A stretch of DNA of 64,000 nt from an uncultured delta proteobacterium (GTDB taxonomy: Bacteria; Desulfobacterota; Syntrophia; Syntrophales; UBA8958). The stretch's first letter is position 1; each line of letters starts with the position of its first letter. The notes under the pieces were generated by a model. That model was given only the letters and a program-made list of their open reading frames with translations, ran no database searches and had not been told where the DNA came from. The position numbers and the translations under genes were made by a program. Positions 34,652 through 42,532 of the stretch are shown here, piece after piece. The DNA lies in contig CAISJV010000029.1 of assembly GCA_903885795.1 (NCBI GenBank), forward strand, positions 1-64,000, in the 5' to 3' direction.

Positions 34652-35712
34652 ATAATTTACAAACACAATATGCCGAATGCCCCGGCAAACTGGCCCGCTT
34701 CCTTATCTGGGTGTCCTGGGGCTATCCATTTCTTGTTGTGGTTGTATGGATGCTTGCCGCCCTGTGGGGGGACTCCTGGTGGCCGGCTACATTGATATTG
34801 TACGCCCCCCGCTGGTTTGCACTGATGCCACTGGTTATACTACTACCGGTAGCTGTTATCAGCAACCGGTTGTTGTTGATCCCGCTTCTGGCTGGAGGGC
34901 TGATTGTTGCCGGTCCGTTCATGGGTTTTCGCTTTCCGTCCCATAAAACAACGACAGCTGCCCCCATTGTCCGGGTTTTGACATGTAATGTCGATATGGG
35001 AAGATTCAATCGGCAGGCCCTGATCGATCTTCTTCGCAAAACCGACGCCGATATCGTCGCCCTGCAGGAGTGTCCCCGGGATCTCGGGGTGAGCCTCCCC
35101 GAGGGTTGGCAGAGCATGCGAGAAGGGGAATTGATGATCTGGTCGCGTTACCCCCTGCATCGGGGAAAAATATTGCAGGCATTACATCCTCCGCATGTTT
35201 GGCCACGTGCCTGCCTGCTTACCTGTACTGTTCAGACGCCACAGGGGGCGCTGACCTTTTGTACGGTCCATCTGCCGAGTCCGCGGTACGGACTCACGGC
35301 GGTGCTAGACCGGAAAACGATTCTAAACCTTTCCCGCAGCGGCCTACTGGAGCAGGAGACCTGGCACAGGCAACGGACTGCTCGCGAAGTAGTCCGGGAA
35401 ATAACTACCCTCCCCGGCCCACTGGTTATTGCCGGTGACTTCAATATGCCCGCTGACAGCCCCTTGTATCGGAAAGCGTGGGGTGGTTATGGAAACGCTT
35501 TCTCACAAGCGGGATTCGGTTATGGATGGACCCAACGAGCGGGACATAGGAGCATACCAATCAGATTGCGAATCGATCACGTTCTTGTCGGTCCCGGGCT
35601 CGGCATCGAACTTTCCGAGGTTGGTTCTGATATTGGCTCGGATCATTTGCCGCTGATTACCCACATCAACAAGGCGGCCGTAAAGCAACAGACGTCTTGG
35701 TGGAACTGGTAA
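34648..35712 (+). CDS. Membrane-anchored endonuclease/exonuclease/phosphatase-fold protein
   Basis: This 354-residue protein has three N-terminal membrane helices (about 15-100) followed by an EEP-fold catalytic domain: RVLTCNVDMG, IVALQECPRD with the metal Glu, TFCTVHLPS, VIAGDFNMPADSP, RIDHVLV and DIGSDHLPLIT. All catalytic residues appear intact. EEP enzymes cut phosphodiesters in DNA, RNA, phosphoinositides or similar molecules. Located between Wzz and the exporter, this one may act on a lipid-linked or phosphodiester intermediate at the membrane; that is inference. The TTG start at 34648 has AGGAG 5 bases upstream. Confidence 0.82.
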   Translation: MNNLQTQYAECPGKLARFLIWVSWGYPFLVVVVWMLAALWGDSWWPATLILYAPRWFALMPLVILLPVAVISNRLLLIPLLAGGLIVAGPFMGFRFPSHKTTTAAPIVRVLTCNVDMGRFNRQALIDLLRKTDADIVALQECPRDLGVSLPEGWQSMREGELMIWSRYPLHRGKILQALHPPHVWPRACLLTCTVQTPQGALTFCTVHLPSPRYGLTAVLDRKTILNLSRSGLLEQETWHRQRTAREVVREITTLPGPLVIAGDFNMPADSPLYRKAWGGYGNAFSQAGFGYGWTQRAGHRSIPIRLRIDHVLVGPGLGIELSEVGSDIGSDHLPLITHINKAAVKQQTSWWNW

Positions 35713-35758
35713 TTCCAAAACCACATAAAAGAGCCATATTCGTTGGCTTGCGCGCGGC

Positions 35759-35773
35759 ATCTCAATCTGAGAC
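35759..35773. promoter_or_regulatory. Enhancer-like palindrome, site 1 of the 35.8 kb pair
   Basis: ATCTCAATCTGAGAC is a near-perfect palindrome. Its extended sequence is the reverse complement of the second site (35799), so the two form a large inverted repeat with centres 40 bp apart. Confidence 0.65.
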
Positions 35774-35798
35774 ACTGCTGTCGTTGCCGCCTTCAAGT

Positions 35799-35813
35799 GT
35801 CTCAGATTGAAGC
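35799..35813. promoter_or_regulatory. Enhancer-like palindrome, site 2 of the 35.8 kb pair
   Basis: GTCTCAGATTGAAGC is centred about 106 bp upstream of the -12 GC of the promoter at 35899-35914. Confidence 0.65.
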
Positions 35814-35898
35814 GATTTCAAAAATAATCACGCCCACCACTGATTGCCAACACTCCCAATTTTATTGATAAATTTACAATCACTCTCCTTCTGATCAT

Positions 35899-35914
35899 TG
35901 GCATGAATTTCGCT
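35899..35914 (+). promoter_or_regulatory. Sigma-54 promoter for the outer-membrane export genes
   Basis: TGGCATGAATTTCGCT has the right 10-bp GG-GC spacing with one mismatch in each element. Its predicted start, about 35925, lies after the in-frame ATG at 35922, which supports translation from ATG 35949 instead. Confidence 0.6.
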
Positions 35915-35948
35915 GTCAGCCATGGAAAGATTAATCGGAGATAAGGCC

Positions 35949-37616
35949 ATGAATATTTATTCGAGATCCTTCTCAAAATTGTTGCTATTTGTTTTCCTCG
36001 TCACGGTTGTGTTCAGCACAGCTCATCCTTTACAAGCTGTAGCGGAACAGTGGGATAAACAAGTTCTCGTATCTGCCGGCGACACTCTGGAAATAGCCAT
36101 TACTGGACAGGCCGAGATGATCGAAAAATTCGAGGTCGGTCCGGAGGGGGACATCTACATGGTGATGATTGGGAAGATTCACGTGGAAGGGATGGACATA
36201 CCCAGGCTGACAGAGGAAATGAAAAAGAGACTGAAGAAATACCTGGAGAAGGAGTCAGAGATAACTGTTCATATACTTGCCCGCAATCGGTTTGTAAATA
36301 TTCAGGGCGGTGTGCGCTATCCTGGCTGGTATCGGGCGCCCCACGCAACGAACCTTGATTATCTGATCGAGACGGCAGGGGGGCTTTTACCCGGCGTCGA
36401 TCGTTCCATGATCATTCTCAAAAGAAAAAAAGGTGACGTTTTTCAGGAAGTCGAAGTACGGGGGCAGGTGCAGCTGATGTCCGGTGATACCCTTTCCATT
36501 CACAAGACTAAAGCGTCCATCAATAAGATTGACAGCGGTGATGCCCTTTTTATCCGTCTGCCGAATAACCAGGATCCGACTAAAGAGCCTTTGCGTAACG
36601 ACACGGTGGTTGACAAAAGTGGTTTCATCACCGTCCCGGGGGTTGTTCATTTTTATGTACAAGGATTAACGACGGCCGACGCCAGTCGGGAGATAGAAAA
36701 AAGACTACCACCTTACCAGACGCGTTCTTCAAGAGTGGAGGTAAGCATTTTAGAGAAGCGGCACTACGTGCGGGTGATGGGTCACATTGAACGCCCGGGA
36801 TGGTACAATGTACCAAGAACAGCTACAGTTCAGGAGATCCTTAGTCTGGCAGGTGGCGTGATTGACGGCGCGGTAATGAGCGATGTAACCATCGAACGCC
36901 GGAGCCATGCGGGCCGCCTCCAGATAAAAGTTGATCTCTACCAGTATGGTATAAACGGTGATACCAGAATCCTAGTCCCCCTACATGCAAACGATACCAT
37001 TTTTGTGCCCATTCCTCCCAGTTTGGGAAACATCAGGAGAAAACTCCACCCCTGGATGCCTCCAGATGAGAAGCTGGAAAAGGATACGAAGAAAAAAATC
37101 ACGATCTTTGGTGCAGTAAAAAACCCCGGCGTGTACGAACCCAGCGAGGATATGAATCTCCTGGATATTCTGGTGCGTGCAGGTGGAGAGAAGGAGGGGG
37201 CAGAGCTGACCAACGTCACACTGACCCGAAATAACAGACAAGAAAAAGTCAATCTTATCGGACTCCTCAATGGCAGCAAGGAAAGTTCCATTACCATCCC
37301 GAAGGTTTACAGCGGCGATACCGTTTACGTCGCATTTGTAGAGAAGGCATGGGAAAAAAGGAAGGACGTGGTTTATGTTATCGGGCAGGTGAAGAAACCG
37401 GGGGTGTATGAGCTTGCTGAAAACATGGGCGTCCTACAGGCTATCGCCCTGGCCGGGGGACTCGATGAATGGGCGGATGGGAACGATATCCGGATCATCA
37501 GGAAGACAAAAGGAAATGAGGAACACATCCTTTTCAACTACAAAAAAGCGGTTTCAAAAAAAGCTGATCCCCTTGCCTCGATTTTGAAATCCGATGATAC
37601 CATTTTTGTACCGTGA
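35949..37616 (+). CDS. Wza-like SLBB polysaccharide export protein
   Basis: This 555-residue periplasmic/outer-membrane exporter has a signal peptide (about 1-33, LLLFVFLVTVVFSTAHPLQAVA), then a Poly_export domain and four SLBB-type units: VNIQGGVRYPGWY, VRVMGHIERPGWY, ITIFGAVKNPGVYE and VYVIGQVKKPGVYE, each with a following AGG. A second Poly_export-like stretch (VVDKSGFITVPGVVHFYVQGLT) lies in the middle, so the usual unit seems to be duplicated. I see no lipobox Cys after the signal peptide, unlike classical Wza. ATG 35949 has GGAG about 10 bases upstream and fits the predicted transcription start. It overlaps the next gene by four bases. Confidence 0.88.
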   Translation: MNIYSRSFSKLLLFVFLVTVVFSTAHPLQAVAEQWDKQVLVSAGDTLEIAITGQAEMIEKFEVGPEGDIYMVMIGKIHVEGMDIPRLTEEMKKRLKKYLEKESEITVHILARNRFVNIQGGVRYPGWYRAPHATNLDYLIETAGGLLPGVDRSMIILKRKKGDVFQEVEVRGQVQLMSGDTLSIHKTKASINKIDSGDALFIRLPNNQDPTKEPLRNDTVVDKSGFITVPGVVHFYVQGLTTADASREIEKRLPPYQTRSSRVEVSILEKRHYVRVMGHIERPGWYNVPRTATVQEILSLAGGVIDGAVMSDVTIERRSHAGRLQIKVDLYQYGINGDTRILVPLHANDTIFVPIPPSLGNIRRKLHPWMPPDEKLEKDTKKKITIFGAVKNPGVYEPSEDMNLLDILVRAGGEKEGAELTNVTLTRNNRQEKVNLIGLLNGSKESSITIPKVYSGDTVYVAFVEKAWEKRKDVVYVIGQVKKPGVYELAENMGVLQAIALAGGLDEWADGNDIRIIRKTKGNEEHILFNYKKAVSKKADPLASILKSDDTIFVP

Positions 37617-38890
37617 AAAAACGGTCAGACATCATCACGGTTATGATCTTTATGATACTGTGCATGCCTGCTTCCGTCCTCGGTGCAGGTGTCGCTGGGG
37701 AATCTTATTTCCATCCCTACCTCATCGGTCAGGAGGAATACAATGACAACATCAATCTTACACCGACAAATAAAAGCGCCGATTACATTACTACCGTGGG
37801 TCCTGGATTAAGCTTTAATAAAGCTGATGCGATGTCTGGCATGGATCTTGACTATAAGCTTGGCTTCGTCTACTACAATAAAGATACAGATAAAAACTAT
37901 CTTCGCCAAAACGGATCATTAAATGCCAAGTATCTAACCAAAGGACATGTGAACTTTTATCTTAAGGATTTATTTATTCAATCCGATGAACCGAGGGAAC
38001 TGGAACCGCTTACCACTCAGGCGGAAAACAAGTACGTCCTCTCCATTGCGCCGGAAAGGGCTGTTTACTGGCGGAATATTGTGGAGCCGACAATTGAATA
38101 TAAATTCGGTCCGGAAAATCGTGTGCGGCTAATTTATAGAAATAACATCTACAGAACGACTAGGACCGACGGCCAGGACAGTCAGGAGAATTACTTGAAC
38201 TCCCTTTTTGATTATTGGTATGATAAAAGAAACGGTGTTCACCTTGAATATGGCTATACGCTCGGTAATTTTGAGCAATCCCCCAACATGAATGCTCAAA
38301 AGGCCAATGTTCGCTACTCGCACCGCTTCAACCAAAAATCGGGAATGTTCGGAGAATATACATATTCAAAGCGAAGCTTTGGGCCCTCATCCAGCGGTTA
38401 CGACATACATGAGCCGTCGGTGGGTATGACCCATGCGTTCAGCCCCACCCTCAATACCTCGGCTCAGATAGGATATTTCGGGAAAAATCCGACAAGCGGT
38501 ACGGGTACGGACGGTTTGAGTTATAAGGCCAGCATTACGCAACTTGATGACCTGCGGACGACCTATATATTGACCCTCCAGGGCGGCTTCACGGAGGATT
38601 ATTTTACTTCCGAAAACCTTGGTTTTAAACTGTATCACCGGTTAACAGGCTCCTGGAAGCACTTCTTGGCAAAGAGAACGTCCATCGGTTTCTCTGGCAG
38701 CGTGGAACGGGTGGAATTTGACCAGGGAAGAAAGGACTGGATGCAGGGCGTTACCGGCACCCTGGCACATCAGCCTCTGAAATGGCTTACTGTGGCCTTG
38801 GAGTGTTCGCACCGGGTCAGATCCTCCAATATCGACAGCTATGATTACACCGAGAACAGGGCAATGATTAAAATAACAGCAACATATTGA
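37613..38890 (+). CDS. Outer-membrane beta-barrel protein of the polysaccharide locus
   Basis: This 425-residue protein has a signal peptide (about 1-24) followed by regularly alternating strands rich in aromatic and polar residues (DLDYKLGFVYYNKDT, HVNFYLKDLFIQ, VHLEYGYTLGN). It ends with a terminal strand (ENRAMIKITATY) whose last residue is aromatic, as outer-membrane assembly requires. It resembles the BBP2 barrel family found beside exporters in exosortase-type polysaccharide loci. It may form the outer pore that lipid-anchored Wza normally provides, which would fit the lack of a lipobox in its partner (inference). GTG start within the overlapping GTGA. Confidence 0.82.
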   Translation: MKKRSDIITVMIFMILCMPASVLGAGVAGESYFHPYLIGQEEYNDNINLTPTNKSADYITTVGPGLSFNKADAMSGMDLDYKLGFVYYNKDTDKNYLRQNGSLNAKYLTKGHVNFYLKDLFIQSDEPRELEPLTTQAENKYVLSIAPERAVYWRNIVEPTIEYKFGPENRVRLIYRNNIYRTTRTDGQDSQENYLNSLFDYWYDKRNGVHLEYGYTLGNFEQSPNMNAQKANVRYSHRFNQKSGMFGEYTYSKRSFGPSSSGYDIHEPSVGMTHAFSPTLNTSAQIGYFGKNPTSGTGTDGLSYKASITQLDDLRTTYILTLQGGFTEDYFTSENLGFKLYHRLTGSWKHFLAKRTSIGFSGSVERVEFDQGRKDWMQGVTGTLAHQPLKWLTVALECSHRVRSSNIDSYDYTENRAMIKITATY

Positions 38891-38947
38891 AAGAACAAAC
38901 GAAAGCGTTATGACTATGCACTCTAAGCAACCCATTTTTATTTCGAC

Positions 38948-38972
38948 AATTGGAAGATCTTTAGTTCCAATT
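38948..38972. other. Inverted repeat before the PhnD-like gene
   Basis: AATTGGAA and TTCCAATT surround a 9-base loop. The repeat sits about 35 bases before the next start codon and has no T tract, so it may be an operator rather than a terminator. Confidence 0.3.
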
Positions 38973-39004
38973 AAGGCAATGGAGGCGGGTAATGGAGGTG
39001 GAAA

Positions 39005-39862
39005 ATGAAGAAAAGATGGATGTGGATCATGAAAGATTGTATTCTCTTCATCCGTATTACATTGATTCTGCTACTTGGCACGGGTGCGGCTTGGGCACAA
39101 CAGGAAGCATTCGTGATCGGCATAGCACCCCATAGCAGCGCACGCGTGATTCTCGAAATGTACCAACCTCTCCGAATATATCTGGAAAAGGAGATGGGAA
39201 CGCCGGTAGAGGTTGTGACGGCGCCGGATTTCAATAAGTTTGCCAGACGCGGCTTGGAACAGGCCTACGATCTTGCCGTCACCACCAGTCATCAGGCACG
39301 TCTCTTTCAGACGGATGCTCGCTATATTCCCTTGCTTACCTACAAAGCTGATTTTAAGTCCGTGGCGTTAGTTTCGGCCAAAGGTCCGATCCGTAAACCA
39401 GCCGATCTTAAAGGGAAAAAGGTGCTTGGCTTGAGCCTATCCTCCCAGGTTACCTTGTGGGGGCAGCACTGGCTGGCTGATCATGGCGTCAGTCCCGTCT
39501 CCATCCAGTATGTCAGCGCCTCCGATAGTGTGGCTCAATTGGTCAGCTCGGGCGAGGCCGCCGCCGGCTTTACGTCTCTGGCCAACTACCAGAAACTGAC
39601 GCCGAACATGCAAAAGCAACTGCGTATCCTCGCCCAAAGCAACTCTATGCCAGGCCGGGTCTATGTCCTGAACAGTAAGCGCTCGGAACAGCGGAAAAAG
39701 ATTGAGGCTGCCCTCTGGGGCTTCGCCGGTACGCCGGCAGGGCGTCAATATTTTGAGGCCAACAAACTGGAAGGTTACCGTAAACTGAGACCGGGAGAAC
39801 TCAACGCCATGGATGTGTACGCTGCCGAGGTCAGACAGGTTTTACGCGACGGTGCCCAATGA
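39005..39862 (+). CDS. PhnD-family periplasmic binding protein
   Basis: This 285-residue exported protein has a signal peptide (about 1-34) and then the family start FVIGIAPHSSARVI, with FNKFARRGLEQAYDLAVTTSHQA, PADLKGKKVLGLSLSSQVT and SDSVAQLVSSGEAAAGF. PhnD-type proteins bind phosphate, phosphite or phosphonate-like anions for ABC uptake. No permease or ATPase gene is nearby; instead, its stop overlaps the start of a sensor kinase (ATGA, 39859-39862). It is therefore probably the ligand sensor for that kinase (inference). The ATG has a strong GGAGGTGG ribosome binding site. Confidence 0.88.
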   Translation: MKKRWMWIMKDCILFIRITLILLLGTGAAWAQQEAFVIGIAPHSSARVILEMYQPLRIYLEKEMGTPVEVVTAPDFNKFARRGLEQAYDLAVTTSHQARLFQTDARYIPLLTYKADFKSVALVSAKGPIRKPADLKGKKVLGLSLSSQVTLWGQHWLADHGVSPVSIQYVSASDSVAQLVSSGEAAAGFTSLANYQKLTPNMQKQLRILAQSNSMPGRVYVLNSKRSEQRKKIEAALWGFAGTPAGRQYFEANKLEGYRKLRPGELNAMDVYAAEVRQVLRDGAQ

Positions 39863-42075
39863 AGAAAATATCCCCTTGGCATACCGTACGTGGACGACTG
39901 TTGCTGCTGGCACTTGGTGTGGAGCTGGCAATGTTGACGGTGCTGGTGTTCAACAGCATGCGCCTCCTGCAGGAAGCCATGATCAGCCAAGCCCAATGGC
40001 AGGCGGAACAGATGGCTCCGGTACTCAACGCGGCCCTCACAGCCCCACTTGCACAACAGGATTTTGCCACAATGCAGGCCGTCCTCGATGAGAGCCGGGC
40101 AACGGAAGGAATCGACTATATTGCCGTGGTTTCCCAATCTGGTAATATAGTCGCTGCCAGCGGCTGGCCGCTCGATAAGCCATTGCACGGGCCAAGCAAG
40201 AGCTTTTCCCTGTTCGATAGCAGTAGCACTCCGCGCTATGACGTCGTCGTCCCTATCACTCAAAAAGGGCAGCGCCTGGGGGCGCTTCATTTTGGGCTCG
40301 ATCTCTCCAAGATCATCTCAGCCAGGCGGTCTCTGCTTGTTCAGGGTATTAGTATTGCCGGCGTCGAACTGTTGCTATCCTTTATCATCATGTTATCGAT
40401 CGGCTACTGGCTGACCCGGCATCTGACATTGCTTACTCAGGCAAGTCTTCAGGTAGCGGCCGGAAATCTGCCGCCGCCAACGGTATACGAAGGCAAAGAC
40501 GATATCGGTCAGTTAGGTGCGGCCTTCAATACCATGTCACGAGTAATTGCCGAGCGCGTCCGGGAACTTACCAACGCAAAAGAGGCTGCGGAAGAGGTGA
40601 TTCGGGAGCGGGATAGCCAGAAGGCGCTGCTTATGGCGACCATTGATTCCACGCCAGATCTGGTTTTTTTCAAGGATCTCGACGGTGTATACCTGGGTTG
40701 CAACCAAGCCTTTGCCGATTTTGTGGGACGGACACTGCAGGAAATCAAGGGCTGTGCGGATTATGACCTCTTCTCCCTTGAAACAGCCGATTTTTTCCGG
40801 GAACAAGACCGCAAAATGCTTGCCCGTGGAGAGTCGCGCAGCAATGAAGAGTGGGTACAATATCCGGATGGCCGTAGCGCCCTGCTAGACACCAAGAAAT
40901 CGCCCTTGCGTTATACTGATGGTCAATTGATAGGGATGATTGGCGTTGCACGCGATATTACCGCACGCAAGCAGGCAGAGGAGGCCCTGCGGGAAAGTGA
41001 GGCGCGACTGAAGAACATTATGGAATCGGTGCAAACAGGAATCATGATCATTGATTCCGAAACGCATACCATTGTGGATGTCAATCAAAACACCATCAAG
41101 ATGATCGGAGATCCGAAGGAAATGATTATCGGCAGCATCTGCCACAGTTATATCTGTCCGGCCGAAAAGGGGAAGTGTCCGGTTATGGATCTTGCCCACG
41201 AAATTGACAATTCCGAACGAGTATTACTAAGATCCGACGGGGTGGGAATTCCGATTCTAAAGACAGTAGTACCGATAACCTTGGGCGGCCGAAAGCATTT
41301 ACTCGAAAGTTTCATCGACATTACTCATCGCAAACAAGCGGAAGAGGAATTACAGTCGGCCAAAGAAAAAACGGAAAGGGCAAGTCGGGCGAAGGACGAT
41401 CTCATTTCGAATGTGTCCCACGAATTACGGACGCCGCTGGCTTCGATCATCGGATTCACATCAACCATCCGTGATGACAAGGAGTTGTCTGATGAGATGA
41501 GGGAAGAGTTTCTGGAGATTGTGCTTGTTGAGAGTAGGAGGTTAAGTAATCTTATTGAGGACCTCCTTGATGTGTCTCGGATCGAGTCAGGAAAAATTGA
41601 CCTTCATGTTGACACCCACGAAGTCGGGCAATTATTGGAGGGATTGCGGAGGATCTTCCATGGTCAGTTTGATGAAAAAGGCGTTAATCTCATCATAACA
41701 AGCCCCAAAGAAGATATTTGCATCCCCTGCGATGAAAGTCGGATCAATCAGGTTCTACAGAACCTGTTGAGCAACGCCCTGAAATTCACCCCTGCTGGCG
41801 GATCGGTATGCGTCAATGTCGAAAATGTAAGCACCAAGGATGTCGAAATTACCATAAAAGACACGGGCATTGGCATTCCGGAAGACGATATTCCTTTTAT
41901 ATTTGAAAAATTCTACCGAGTCAGACATCATGGAACTCTGTTTAGCGGTACTGGATTGGGTTTGACCATTACCAAGACCATTATTGATCAGCATGGGGGA
42001 AGTATCCGGGTAGAAAGCGCCGAAGGGGAGGGATCAGTTTTTTATGTAACGTTACCAGGGATATTACCTGTCTGA
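39859..42075 (+). CDS. Membrane sensor histidine kinase (HAMP-PAS-PAS-HisKA-HATPase)
   Basis: This 738-residue kinase has a membrane helix near 12-35, a periplasmic domain to about 155, a second helix (about 158-185) and HAMP. Two PAS domains follow (about 265-375 and 390-500), the second with a Cys-rich insert CHSYICPAEKGKCPV, then HisKA (SNVSHELRTPLAS) and an intact ATPase (N box NLLSNALKFT, G1 DTGIGIP, G2 GTGLGLTI). In contrast to the two kinases at 3707 and 6036, this one looks active. It is coupled to the PhnD-like protein, which probably feeds its periplasmic domain. No complete response regulator follows; only a receiver remnant at 42098 does. Confidence 0.92.
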   Translation: MKKISPWHTVRGRLLLLALGVELAMLTVLVFNSMRLLQEAMISQAQWQAEQMAPVLNAALTAPLAQQDFATMQAVLDESRATEGIDYIAVVSQSGNIVAASGWPLDKPLHGPSKSFSLFDSSSTPRYDVVVPITQKGQRLGALHFGLDLSKIISARRSLLVQGISIAGVELLLSFIIMLSIGYWLTRHLTLLTQASLQVAAGNLPPPTVYEGKDDIGQLGAAFNTMSRVIAERVRELTNAKEAAEEVIRERDSQKALLMATIDSTPDLVFFKDLDGVYLGCNQAFADFVGRTLQEIKGCADYDLFSLETADFFREQDRKMLARGESRSNEEWVQYPDGRSALLDTKKSPLRYTDGQLIGMIGVARDITARKQAEEALRESEARLKNIMESVQTGIMIIDSETHTIVDVNQNTIKMIGDPKEMIIGSICHSYICPAEKGKCPVMDLAHEIDNSERVLLRSDGVGIPILKTVVPITLGGRKHLLESFIDITHRKQAEEELQSAKEKTERASRAKDDLISNVSHELRTPLASIIGFTSTIRDDKELSDEMREEFLEIVLVESRRLSNLIEDLLDVSRIESGKIDLHVDTHEVGQLLEGLRRIFHGQFDEKGVNLIITSPKEDICIPCDESRINQVLQNLLSNALKFTPAGGSVCVNVENVSTKDVEITIKDTGIGIPEDDIPFIFEKFYRVRHHGTLFSGTGLGLTITKTIIDQHGGSIRVESAEGEGSVFYVTLPGILPV

Positions 42076-42097
42076 AATGCGGTCATAATGGTGTGAT

Positions 42098-42220
42098 GGC
42101 TATACGGCCAATGTCATCGCCCACCACGGCGTACTGGATGAAGATGTCTATTTCATCCAGAATCCTTTCTCAAGAAGAGATCTGGCTGCCAAGATACGTG
42201 AGGTGCTGGACCACGAATAG
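42098..42220 (+). pseudogene. Receiver-domain remnant (C-terminal end)
   Basis: An open frame reading GYTANVIAHHGVLDEDVYFIQ, then NPFSRRDLAAKIREVLDHE and a stop, matches the last 40 residues of a receiver domain like those at the ends of hybrid kinases. The usual KPF switch Lys is Asn. It has no start and no upstream half. It starts 22 bases behind the sensor kinase, so that kinase was probably once a hybrid or had a partner regulator that was deleted. Confidence 0.65.
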
Positions 42221-42532
42221 GAGTTCGGATAAATACATGGATGGAAGCATATGCTCCATTACAAACGGAAAGCATTGGACATCGACGACCGAAGTATTTC
42301 TCACTTTGTAGGTGACAGCAGTTTTTGACATAAACCTGTTTTCCTTGATATAGTGTCGCTGATTACCAAAAGAAAGCAATATGCATGGCCCGCAAAATCT
42401 CTTGTGGGATGTACCCGACCTTCCCTGACGCTATTGCGCACCTAAAGTCTCGACGGTTTTCGCCTCCCGATCGTGCCACAAGTCCGGGTGCCGGTAGAAC
42501 CACAGACCGGACCACATTGTCTGTTGATGGAA
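42221..42532. other. Gap between the signalling genes and topoisomerase III
   Basis: No gene, terminator or repeat is recognisable here. Composition shifts to richer GC near 42420 as the topoisomerase gene begins, and this may mark a junction with the defence island. Confidence 0.4.

Noticed and set aside
34648..35712. Considered as the missing exosortase because of its helices and position
   Set aside because: The C-terminal half has the complete EEP-fold catalytic set (QE, VHLP, GDFN, SDH), and no exosortase Cys/Arg/His motifs are seen.
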